Source of the DNA: Clostridia bacterium
Lineage (GTDB): Bacteria; Bacillota; Clostridia; Christensenellales; Borkfalkiaceae
DNA length: 5,040 nucleotides
Assembly: GCA_017646555.1 (NCBI GenBank)
Contig: JAGCMG010000153.1
Coordinates: forward strand, 1-5,040
Direction: 5' to 3'
The position numbers and the translations under genes are program-made. Positions 1 to 5,040 of this stretch are shown here, one piece after another. The notes below the pieces were generated by a model that worked only from the letters and a program-made list of their open reading frames with translations, was not told the origin of the DNA and did not search any database. Numbering within the stretch: position 1 is the first letter of the stretch; every line of letters begins with the position of its first letter.

Positions 1-378
1 ACCTAATTCTTCACCAGAACTAAACATACCTTGTGATTCAACACCACGAAGTTTGCCTTTGTGAATTTTATCACCGCTAAAAAGCGTTGAACCGTCAAGC
101 GCAACCGGAACGAGCGCGCCTTCAAAAATGTTTGTTGCAGCCGTTACGATTTGTAATTCGCCATATTTACCTGCATCAATTTTAGTTACCGTAAGTTTAT
201 CGGCATTTGGGTGTTTTTCGCAAGATAAAATCTTACAAAAAACGATTTTATTAATATTTTTACCAAAATAGACGGTTTCTTCAACTTCCAACCCACAAGA
301 AAACAACTTCTTTTCAAGTTCTTCGGGCGAAACGTCTATATCTACGTAATCTTTAAGCCAAGAAAGTGGTGCTTTCAT
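1..378 (-). CDS. pheT: Phenylalanyl-tRNA synthetase beta subunit, N-terminal part (runs off the window)
   Basis: This is the beta chain of the cytoplasmic (alpha-beta)2 enzyme that charges tRNA-Phe with phenylalanine. Only the first 126 residues are visible, and the frame is open to position 1; full-length family members are about 800 residues. The start MKAPLSWLKDYV is the typical PheT N-terminus. Residues about 40-126 form the OB-fold tRNA-binding domain, with HPNADKL at 56-62, QIVTAATN at 76-83 and the GVESQGMFSS turn at 112-121, all family hallmarks. The ATG at 378 follows the pheS stop by two bases. An AGGAG six bases upstream, inside the end of pheS, supports this start and suggests translational coupling. 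It is expressed from the T-box-controlled pheS promoter. The editing and B5 domains lie outside the window. Confidence 0.96.
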   Translation of the reverse strand, partial: MKAPLSWLKDYVDIDVSPEELEKKLFSCGLEVEETVYFGKNINKIVFCKILSCEKHPNADKLTVTKIDAGKYGELQIVTAATNIFEGALVPVALDGSTLFSGDKIHKGKLRGVESQGMFSSGEELG

Positions 379-380
379 AA

Positions 381-1406
381 TTATCTCCTATCGAATTGTT
401 TTAAGAATTTTACGTTATTTTCAAAGAAAGTTCTAATATCGTTAACGCCGTATTTAATCATGGCAATTCTTTCAAGCCCTAAACCGAACGCTAAACCTGA
501 ATATTCGTTTGAATCAATACCGCAATTTTCAAGAACCTTTTTATTAACGACACCTGCCCCTAAAATTTCAATCCAACCAGTGCCTTTACATAAACTACAG
601 CCTTTGCCGTGGCACTTTGAACAAGTAACGTCTACTTCAACGCTTGGTTCAGTAAACGGGAAATACGACGGACGAAGTCTCGTTTTCGTTTCTTTATCAA
701 AAACGACTTTAACAAATTCGTTCAATAAACCTTGTAAATCGCATAAAGAAACGCCTTTATCAACTACTAATCCTTCACATTGATGAAACATTGGCGAGTG
801 AGATGCGTCGTCGTCAGCACGATATACTCTACCAGGGCTTAAAATTTTAATCGGTGGTTTTTTGTTTTCCATTACACGAACTTGTCCCGTCGAAGTTTGC
901 GAACGCAAAACTATATCGTTGCCGATATAAAAAGTATCTTGCATGTCTCTTGCAGGGTGGTCTTTTGGAATATTTAACGCTTGGAAACAGTAATAATCCG
1001 TTTCAATTTCAGGCCCTTCAAAAATTTCAAAACCCATACCGGCAAAAGCCGAAATAATTTCATTTTTAACAATATTTAACGGATGAATACTACCCATTTT
1101 TTGTTTTGTGCCCGGTAAAGTAATATCAACTGCTTCTTTTTCAAGTTGTTCTTTTAATTCCTTATCTTTTAAGGTTTTTTCACGAATAGAAAAAAGATTA
1201 GCAACTTCTTCTTTTAAGTCGTTAACAAGTTTACCAAATGACGACCTTTCTTCTGGGGGAATATTACGCATTTCTTTCATAAGCGCTGTAATTTCACCAG
1301 ATTTGCCTAAAAATTTTGCCTTTAAATCCTGCAAGTCGCGAGTTGAAAGAGCATTTTCAGTTTCCGTTTGTGCTTTTTCAAGCAATAATTTTAATTTTTC
1401 GTTCAT
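381..1406 (-). CDS. pheS: Phenylalanyl-tRNA synthetase alpha subunit
   Basis: This is the catalytic chain of phenylalanyl-tRNA synthetase, a class II enzyme that activates Phe with ATP and transfers it to tRNA-Phe. The 341 residues match the usual family length of about 340-350. Residues 1-90 are charged and heptad-like, fitting the N-terminal coiled coil that contacts tRNA. The catalytic core follows, with GPEIETDYYCF (131-141), class II motif 2 around PGRVYRADDD and FHQCEG (191-212), and motif 3 GLGLERIAM (308-316). An insert carries four cysteines (C262, C265, C270, C273) in a CxxC-x4-CxxC pattern likely to bind zinc. I chose the ATG at 1406 because GGAG lies six bases before it. An in-frame ATG at 1418 would add four residues (MECN), but it contains that ribosome-binding site and has none of its own. 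The gene lies downstream of a T-box leader and upstream of pheT. Confidence 0.97.
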   Translation of the reverse strand: MNEKLKLLLEKAQTETENALSTRDLQDLKAKFLGKSGEITALMKEMRNIPPEERSSFGKLVNDLKEEVANLFSIREKTLKDKELKEQLEKEAVDITLPGTKQKMGSIHPLNIVKNEIISAFAGMGFEIFEGPEIETDYYCFQALNIPKDHPARDMQDTFYIGNDIVLRSQTSTGQVRVMENKKPPIKILSPGRVYRADDDASHSPMFHQCEGLVVDKGVSLCDLQGLLNEFVKVVFDKETKTRLRPSYFPFTEPSVEVDVTCSKCHGKGCSLCKGTGWIEILGAGVVNKKVLENCGIDSNEYSGLAFGLGLERIAMIKYGVNDIRTFFENNVKFLKQFDRR

Positions 1407-1410
1407 ATTA

Positions 1411-1416
1411 CACTCC
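1411..1416 (-). promoter_or_regulatory. Ribosome-binding site of pheS (decides the start)
   Basis: GGAGTG lies just upstream of the ATG at 1406, with the GGAG core six bases from the start codon. The upstream in-frame ATG at 1418 overlaps this site, so the second ATG is the better start. The site lies past the leader terminator, so it is transcribed only when the T-box reads through. Confidence 0.75.
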
Positions 1417-1423
1417 ATTTTTT

Positions 1424-1456
1424 AAAAAATAAAACACGCCCCATTATTAGGGCGTG
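1424..1456 (-). terminator. Regulated intrinsic terminator of the pheST T-box
   Basis: In the RNA sense, CACGCCC (1450-1456) pairs with GGGCGTG (1435-1441) around an eight-base loop and is followed by a T-rich tract (1424-1434, TTTTATTTTTT). The 5' arm shares bases with the 3' arm of the antiterminator (1447-1455), so the two folds exclude each other. This is the expected T-box switch: charged tRNA-Phe gives termination and uncharged tRNA-Phe gives readthrough. Confidence 0.93.
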
Positions 1457-1657
1457 AAGAACGCGGTACCACCTAAATTCGCCAAAAAAATTGACCTCTT
1501 TTAGTTATAACGGGACAACCGTCGTAGCCTACTTTAATAAATTTCGGTACGCAACTCCAAAGTGAATATCGCACGCAACGGTTTATTACCTTTCAGCCAC
1601 GGGTAATATCTCTTTTAGCCATCTTTATCGTGCGCCTGTCTTTATCATAGTTTTTAC
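1424..1657 (-). ncRNA. T-box leader (tRNA-Phe sensing) of pheST
   Basis: This leader riboswitch binds uncharged tRNA-Phe and then lets transcription continue into pheST. In the RNA sense, Stem I shows AAAG/CTTT (1640-1643 with 1559-1562), then the specifier loop, then CGCACG/CGTGCG (1629-1634 with 1570-1575). Above it is an AGAGA bulge and an apical hairpin TATTACC/GGTAATA (1602-1608 with 1584-1590). The 3' side of the specifier loop reads ATATTCA; its TTC at 1564-1566 is a Phe codon followed by a purine, as usual in this class. The T-box AGGTGGTACCGCG is at 1462-1474. The antiterminator is TTAGG (1472-1476) paired with CCTAA (1447-1451), a TGGTACC bulge (1465-1471), and GCGT (1461-1464) paired with ACGC (1452-1455). 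The variable base of the bulge is U, matching an A discriminator in the tRNA. The 5' end is inferred from the promoter; pairings were traced by eye. Confidence 0.95.
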
Positions 1658-1663
1658 CTTGAA

Positions 1664-1692
1664 ATTATACTTTAATCGCAAGAAAAAGTCAA
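1664..1692 (-). promoter_or_regulatory. Sigma-A-type promoter of the pheST transcript
   Basis: A -35 box TTGACT (1687-1692) and a perfect -10 box TATAAT (1664-1669) are separated by exactly 17 bases. Transcription would start near 1660-1655, a few bases before T-box Stem I. It begins only 18 bases after the yunB stop, so the housekeeping pheST unit is initiated independently of the sporulation genes upstream. Confidence 0.9.
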
Positions 1693-1709
1693 TTATTTTA
1701 TTAATATTA

Positions 1710-2366
1710 TTAGTTATTTAAGTAAATTTCGGGGATTTTTCCTACTATTACGCTTTCATTTAATAAAATTTCACTAAAAGAAAAAGAATTCCTATATTCA
1801 AATGGTACTAAAATTTTACTATTTACCGTTAAATCAAGTTTAAGTCTATGTATCGTTTGGTTTATTCCTTCGCCTAAAAAGGTTGATTTGAATAAACAAT
1901 TTACACTCTCAACTGAAACGATTTTTAACTTTACGCCTTTTCCTATCCCCGATAAAATTTTAAGTCCTAAAACACTACCAAGCGATACCGTTACACCGTT
2001 TTTTAGGTTATCGTTTAATATCTTTTTCGTTTCACTTATTACTTTTTGAGTTACTTTGTTTGCTTTTAGCGAATCAACGCTAAAATAGGTGATATTTCCA
2101 TCTTTATCTCTTTCAATAACGACCATATCGTTATAGTATAAATCGTTTACCGTATTCATTACGGCCATATTTATTGAAGTTAAAGCAATTTCATTGATTC
2201 TAGCCTCGCACTCATTTGCAACGAATACGCTAATATTTACTAAATAATGGTAAATTATAAGCAAAATAAAAAATATAACAACAAAAAAAGGAAGAATTTT
2301 TTTTCGTTTCTTCCGTTTCTTATTGTTTTTTGAATACCATACCCTTTCGTTTACACAATCAATCAT
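1710..2366 (-). CDS. yunB: Sporulation protein YunB
   Basis: YunB is a conserved endospore-former protein that is sigma-E-controlled (mother cell) in Bacillus subtilis; its biochemical role is not established. As read here it has 218 residues, somewhat shorter than the B. subtilis protein. A very basic stretch (residues 14-23, KNNKKRKKRK) precedes one hydrophobic segment (about 24-46), so the protein is probably anchored with its C-terminal domain outside the membrane. Recognisable family blocks are INEIALTSINMAVM (57-70), VSLGSVLGLKILSGIG (127-142), the GINQTIHRL block (167-175) and the C-terminal ESVIVGKIPEIYL. The ATG at 2366 lacks a Shine-Dalgarno sequence and sits within a palindrome, so the true start is uncertain. 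The hydrophobic segment and everything after it do not depend on that choice. The gene follows spoVAE by 33 bases on the same strand. Confidence 0.9.
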   Translation of the reverse strand: MIDCVNERVWYSKNNKKRKKRKKILPFFVVIFFILLIIYHYLVNISVFVANECEARINEIALTSINMAVMNTVNDLYYNDMVVIERDKDGNITYFSVDSLKANKVTQKVISETKKILNDNLKNGVTVSLGSVLGLKILSGIGKGVKLKIVSVESVNCLFKSTFLGEGINQTIHRLKLDLTVNSKILVPFEYRNSFSFSEILLNESVIVGKIPEIYLNN

Positions 2367-2376
2367 ACTGTATGAT
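2362..2376. promoter_or_regulatory. Palindrome with a sigma-E-like -10 box at the yunB start
   Basis: ATCATAC-T-GTATGAT is a perfect seven-base dyad around one central base. Read on the minus strand it contains CATACAGT (2367-2374), which fits the sigma-E -10 consensus CATACAnT, immediately before the ATG at 2366. I see no convincing sigma-E -35 element at the expected 14-base spacing; the sequence there is A/T-rich. A sigma-E promoter would suit yunB, but the -10 box would then put the RNA start inside the assigned reading frame. The dyad could instead be an operator, or chance in AT-rich DNA. Confidence 0.3.
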
Positions 2377-2399
2377 ATTATTTTTTTTGTAAATTATTC

Positions 2400-2771
2400 T
2401 TAATTTTTCTTTGATTTAGGTTTAAAAATCAACGCAAAAAAATAACCGAAAACAATTGCGGCACTAATACCCATAGCGGCTGCCGATATGCCACCGGTAA
2501 GCGCACCGAAAAGTCCTTCTTTAGCACCTTTAATTGCCCCGTTTGCAAGCAAGTATCCAAAGCCCGAAATAGGAACGGTTGCCCCAGCCCCACCAATGTT
2601 AACAAGGTATTCGTAAACCCCAAAAGCTTGAAGTAAAACACCTGCTAAAAGAAAATAAACTAAAATTTTCCCAGCCGTTAACTTAGTTAAGTTTATTAAC
2701 ACTTGTGCAATTGCACAAATTGCACCACCAACTAAAAAAGCCATTAAAAAATCAATTATTATGTCTGACAT
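2400..2771 (-). CDS. spoVAE: Stage V sporulation protein AE (SpoVAEB-type membrane protein)
   Basis: This is a small inner-forespore-membrane protein of the SpoVA channel for Ca-dipicolinate. Its 123 residues match the family's usual length. A first membrane segment spans about 8-28 (FLVGGAICAIAQVL), a second about 35-57, a glycine-rich segment with the signature GATVPISGFG about 63-72, and a last about 92-116, before a basic tail KPKSKKN. The same layout and the VGGxIC and PI(S/T)GF motifs occur in SpoVAC, so the two are paralogues of the SpoVAC/SpoVAEB family. The ATG at 2771 is preceded by AAAGGA about ten bases upstream. The gene starts 34 bases after the spoVAD stop, so it is almost certainly in the same operon. 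It corresponds to SpoVAEB rather than the soluble SpoVAEA of Bacillus. Confidence 0.95.
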   Translation of the reverse strand: MSDIIIDFLMAFLVGGAICAIAQVLINLTKLTAGKILVYFLLAGVLLQAFGVYEYLVNIGGAGATVPISGFGYLLANGAIKGAKEGLFGALTGGISAAAMGISAAIVFGYFFALIFKPKSKKN

Positions 2772-2805
2772 AATTACAACAAATTCCTTTGATATTTACT
2801 AATGA

Positions 2806-3807
2806 TTATCTTTTTATCTCAACTGCGTGTGAAATGCAAGGAATACTTTCGCCTTGCTGACTTGAAACCGACGATAAAAGCGCGCCCGTCGCTAAAAAAA
2901 GTATTCTATCATAGCGTTTTTGCAATAATTTTTTATAGAAAAACGAATTAAAAACTACGGCACTACAACCTGCCCCACTACCACCTTGAAATTCTTCTTC
3001 ACAAATATTATAAATCATCTCACCGCAGTCAACGTGATTAGAATTCATATCGTAGCCTTTTTCCCACACTAAATCTTTAACTATTCTTGACCCTAAAACA
3101 CCCAAATCGCCAGTAACTATTAAGTTATAATCAGTCGGTTTTGTTTTAGTATTTTTTAAGTGAGTAACTATAGTGTCAGCGCAAGCAGGCGCCATAGCAG
3201 CACCCATATTATTTGCGTCGGTTACACCGTAGTCAATTACTTTACCGAAAGTTGCTGAAACAATTTTAGGGTAATCGATATCTTCTTCGTTGTTAGATAA
3301 TAAGCACGCCCCTGCCCCAGTTACCGTCCATTGTGATTGAGGTGGTCTTGTCGAACCTAATTCTAATGGGTAACGATATTGCCTTTCGGCTGTTGAAAAA
3401 TGGCTACCGGTTGCGCAAATAACGTTTTCCATATGTCCACCGTTTAATAAAAGCGAGCCTATAATCATACTTTCACTCATAGTTGAACACGCCGAATACA
3501 CGCCAATATACGGAAAAGAATAATTGCGCGCGGCAAATGATGACGAAATTATTTGATTTAATAAATCGCCTGCGATTAGTGCGTCAACTTCGCCAAGTGG
3601 TAAATTCTTTTTTTCAACGACCTTTCCTATAATATGCGAAAGCATTTTACACTCTGCTTTTTCAAAAGTGTCTTCGTTAAATCTATCGTCGTCCATAAAT
3701 TCATCGATAAATTCAGATATTGGCCCACTCTTTTCCTTTTGTCCAGCAATTGTACTGACTGCCGTAATTTTAGGTTGTTTATCAAAATAAACCGTTTCTC
3801 TTGCCAT
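2806..3807 (-). CDS. spoVAD: Stage V sporulation protein AD, dipicolinate-binding thiolase-fold protein
   Basis: SpoVAD binds dipicolinic acid and, with the SpoVA membrane proteins, is needed to load it into the spore core. The 333 residues match the family length of about 335-340. The start ARETVYFDKQPKI is close to the family's usual N-terminus. The thiolase-like fold shows in GVYSACSTMSES (102-113), where C107 sits at the position of the thiolase nucleophile, in CATGSHFSTAERQYRYPLE (131-149), TRPPQSQWTVTGAGA (153-167) and GSGAGCSA (276-283). No signal peptide or membrane segment is seen, as expected for a soluble protein held at the membrane. The ATG at 3807 overlaps the spoVAC stop by one base (TAATG) and follows a GGTGG element in the spoVAC tail, which suggests translational coupling. 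Confidence 0.97.
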   Translation of the reverse strand: MARETVYFDKQPKITAVSTIAGQKEKSGPISEFIDEFMDDDRFNEDTFEKAECKMLSHIIGKVVEKKNLPLGEVDALIAGDLLNQIISSSFAARNYSFPYIGVYSACSTMSESMIIGSLLLNGGHMENVICATGSHFSTAERQYRYPLELGSTRPPQSQWTVTGAGACLLSNNEEDIDYPKIVSATFGKVIDYGVTDANNMGAAMAPACADTIVTHLKNTKTKPTDYNLIVTGDLGVLGSRIVKDLVWEKGYDMNSNHVDCGEMIYNICEEEFQGGSGAGCSAVVFNSFFYKKLLQKRYDRILFLATGALLSSVSSQQGESIPCISHAVEIKR

Positions 3808-4265
3808 TACACCACCATAAAATAAATATAATAACCTAACCCCACTAAAACGCTTGCAACTGTCCCAAAAACAATTATAGGACCTGCAATAACGAACATT
3901 TTAGATGCCAAACCGTAGATAAAACCTTCCGATTTAAATTCCATAGCAGGCGAAACGACGGAGTTTGCAAAACCCGTTATCGGAACTATTGAACCACCCC
4001 CAGCGTATTTTCCTATTCTATCGTAAATACCGATACCTGTAAATAATGCGCCTAAAAATATCATGGTCATTGAAACAAATCCAGCAAGTTCGTCGCCACT
4101 TAACGAAAATACCGATTGATATAAAAGCCTTAACGCTTGCCCTATACAGCAAATAAATCCACCGACCCAAAAAGCCCTAAATATTTTTTGAAATTCGTTA
4201 GTTTTTGGCATAATATTTGAAACGTATTCTAAATAATTTTGATTATTTTTAGTTTTAGTTTTCAT
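3807..4265 (-). CDS. spoVAC: Stage V sporulation protein AC (forespore membrane channel protein)
   Basis: SpoVAC is an integral membrane protein of the SpoVA complex; in B. subtilis it behaves as a mechanosensitive channel implicated in dipicolinate release. The 152 residues match the family. After a polar N-terminus of about 28 residues come membrane segments at about 30-50 (AFWVGGFICCIGQALRLLY), 62-83 and 117-149, with the glycine-rich signature GGGSIVPITGFANSVVSPAMEFKSEG at 89-114. That region is highly conserved in the family and mirrored in SpoVAE. The ATG at 4265 follows AAGGAAG with a six-base spacer, a strong ribosome-binding site. The gene lies 159 bases after sigF and beyond a terminator, so it probably has its own forespore promoter. 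spoVAA and spoVAB, which separate sigF from spoVAC in Bacillus, are absent here, as is common in Clostridia. Confidence 0.96.
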   Translation of the reverse strand: MKTKTKNNQNYLEYVSNIMPKTNEFQKIFRAFWVGGFICCIGQALRLLYQSVFSLSGDELAGFVSMTMIFLGALFTGIGIYDRIGKYAGGGSIVPITGFANSVVSPAMEFKSEGFIYGLASKMFVIAGPIIVFGTVASVLVGLGYYIYFMVV

Positions 4266-4353
4266 TTTTAACTTCCTTATTTATAATTAATTTAACAACC
4301 GTTTCGCGTTCGTCTATAGGCGTTAAATAATTTGTTATAATTTCCTTTCTCAT
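4255..4353 (-). CDS. Possible 32-residue ORF overlapping the spoVAC start (unknown function)
   Basis: An ATG at 4353 opens a 32-codon frame that ends in TAA at 4255-4257, overlapping spoVAC by 11 bases in another frame. The peptide begins MRKEIITNYLTPIDERETVV, is highly charged and has no hydrophobic segment. I do not recognise it. The sequence before its ATG (AATAAGCGT) is not a convincing ribosome-binding site, and a promoter at 4359-4387 would leave it almost leaderless. It could be a leader peptide coupled to spoVAC, or simply an open stretch in the untranslated region. Its composition is not more AT-biased than nearby genes, which is why I list it. Confidence 0.25.
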   Translation of the reverse strand: MRKEIITNYLTPIDERETVVKLIINKEVKNEN

Positions 4354-4358
4354 ACGCT

Positions 4359-4387
4359 TATTATTGCAAAAATAAAAAAAATAATAC
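4359..4387 (-). promoter_or_regulatory. Weak candidate for a forespore (sigma-G/F) promoter of spoVACDE
   Basis: The spoVA genes need a promoter downstream of the sigF terminator, and the family is sigma-G-driven in B. subtilis. On the minus strand a GTATTA (4382-4387) resembles a sigma-G -35 element (GHATR). After a 15-base spacer, CAATAATA (4359-4366) loosely resembles the -10 (CATnnTA) but does not fit it exactly. The surrounding A/T runs make chance matches likely. Confidence 0.2.
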
Positions 4388-4426
4388 AAAAAAACTCGCA
4401 AACAAATAAAAAATCGTTCACGAGTT
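4388..4426 (-). terminator. Intrinsic terminator directly after sigF
   Basis: In the RNA sense, AACTCGTGAAC (4416-4426) pairs with GTTTGCGAGTT (4393-4403) over 11 base pairs, two of them G-U, with a 12-base loop. The stem is followed by five more T residues (4388-4392), making seven in a row with the last two of the stem. The stem begins within the sigF stop codon. It would end the sigF transcript before spoVAC, although the AT-rich stem may allow some readthrough. Confidence 0.8.
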
Positions 4427-5040
4427 AATTTAATTCAAAATTTTTGCGCATTTTTTCAATAATTTTATTCTCTAATCGCGAAACTTGTACTTGCGAAATC
4501 CCCATTGATTTAGCGACTTCACTTTGTGTTTGCGCCCTAAAATATCTTAAATAAATTATCTTTTTTTCGCGTTCGGGTAATTTATCTATTTGAGAGTGTA
4601 ATTCTATCTCTAAAATGCTTTCGTCTTCACTTTTTGTATCGGAAAGTTTTTCATAAAGCGCTAACCCTTCTTCGTCACCATCAACACTATCGTAAATAGA
4701 AATAGGCATTTTTGTAGAATCTATAGCCATAACGACTTCTTCACGCGTGATTAAAAATTCTTGAGCAATACACTCAATTGACGGTGAAACGGCATATTTT
4801 GAGGTATAATCTTCTATAAATCTATTGATTTTTGACGCTAAAATTTTAATCGTTCTTGAAACCTTAACGGCACCGTTATCGCGAATATACCGTTTAATTT
4901 CGCCCACAATCATAGGAACGGCATAGGTAGAAAATCTTACGCCGAAACTTTCATCAAAATTATTAAGCGCTTTTACAAATCCCAACGAGCCTAACTGAAA
5001 TAAATCGTCGTATTCAATACCTTTATTTTTAAATCTACGA
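4425..5040 (-). CDS. sigF: RNA polymerase sporulation sigma factor SigF (C-terminal 204 residues; start lies outside the window)
   Basis: This is the forespore-specific sigma-70-family factor that starts the forespore programme after asymmetric division and is held inactive by SpoIIAB. The frame is open to position 5039; about 40 N-terminal residues are missing relative to a typical 235-255-residue SigF. In the visible part, DDLFQLGSLGFVKALNNFD (residues 11-29) and RFSTYAVPMIVGEIKRYIRD (35-54) are region 2, including the core-binding and -10 recognition helices. Residues about 60-115 are region 3, and REKKIIYLRYF with the helix-turn-helix QSEVAKSMGISQVQVSRLE (157-190) is region 4. DNGAVKVSR resembles SigF (DDGTVKVSR) more than SigG (DNNPIRVSR). 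The spoVAC-D-E genes downstream also favour sigF, as in Bacillus; spoIIAA and spoIIAB would be expected upstream. SigG remains the alternative. Confidence 0.88.
   Translation of the reverse strand, partial: RRFKNKGIEYDDLFQLGSLGFVKALNNFDESFGVRFSTYAVPMIVGEIKRYIRDNGAVKVSRTIKILASKINRFIEDYTSKYAVSPSIECIAQEFLITREEVVMAIDSTKMPISIYDSVDGDEEGLALYEKLSDTKSEDESILEIELHSQIDKLPEREKKIIYLRYFRAQTQSEVAKSMGISQVQVSRLENKIIEKMRKNFELN

Noticed and set aside
460..783. Plus-strand open frame opposite pheS
   Set aside because: It lies wholly within the antisense of a clearly recognised gene and has no family resemblance; the same applies to plus-strand frames at 854-1057, 1108-1425 and 3634-3825.
1416..1418. ATG at 1418 as the pheS start
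   Set aside because: It overlaps the GGAGTG ribosome-binding site of the ATG at 1406 and has no such site itself; it would also begin right after the terminator T-tract.
2429..2641. Second minus-strand frame inside spoVAE
   Set aside because: It is an out-of-frame shadow of spoVAE, which has clear family motifs in its own frame.
2684..2697. Palindrome TTAACTTAGTTAA in spoVAE
   Set aside because: It is a short AT-rich dyad within coding sequence, as expected by chance.
2703..2718. Perfect 16-base palindrome TTGTGCAATTGCACAA inside spoVAE
   Set aside because: It encodes the conserved ICAIAQ stretch of the first membrane helix, where the repeated Ala-Ile codons create most of the symmetry; no sign of a regulatory role inside the gene.
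4983..4985. TTG as the start of the sigma factor
   Set aside because: The frame continues upstream to the window edge with typical sigma region 2 sequence (DDLFQLGS), so the TTG is an internal leucine codon and the gene is cut by the window.

Overview
The window is AT-rich and every supported gene lies on the minus strand, so transcription runs from position 5040 towards position 1. The gene set (a late-sporulation sigma factor, spoVAC, spoVAD, spoVAE, yunB) and a T-box-controlled pheS-pheT pair point to an endospore-forming member of the Bacillota. The reduced spoVAC-D-E set directly after sigF, without visible spoVAA, spoVAB or spoVAF, suggests a Clostridia-type lineage. Genus cannot be told from this sequence alone.

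Right part (about 5040 to 2400), in transcription order. First comes the 3' part of a forespore sigma factor, best read as sigF, followed at once by an intrinsic terminator. A 159-bp gap then holds a doubtful 32-codon ORF and a weak promoter candidate. After it come spoVAC, spoVAD (start overlapping the spoVAC stop by one base) and spoVAE (34 bp later). SpoVAC and SpoVAE are small membrane proteins with a shared architecture. SpoVAD is the soluble thiolase-fold protein that binds dipicolinic acid. Together they move Ca-dipicolinate into the forming spore and out at germination.

Middle part (2399 to 1710). yunB follows spoVAE by 33 bp with no terminator between them. Its protein is a single-pass membrane sporulation protein. 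Its assigned ATG has no Shine-Dalgarno sequence and lies inside a 15-bp palindrome that contains a sigma-E-like -10 box, so both its start and its promoter are open questions.

Left part (1692 to 1). A near-ideal housekeeping promoter (TTGACT, 17 bp, TATAAT) drives a T-box leader. Its specifier loop shows TTC (Phe), and its antiterminator and terminator can be written out as mutually exclusive folds. The leader controls pheS (complete) and pheT (first 126 codons; it runs off the window), the two subunits of phenylalanyl-tRNA synthetase.

I see no mobile element, CRISPR array, rRNA or tRNA gene, and no convincing undescribed system. The items most worth a second look are the yunB start region and the short ORF ahead of spoVAC.
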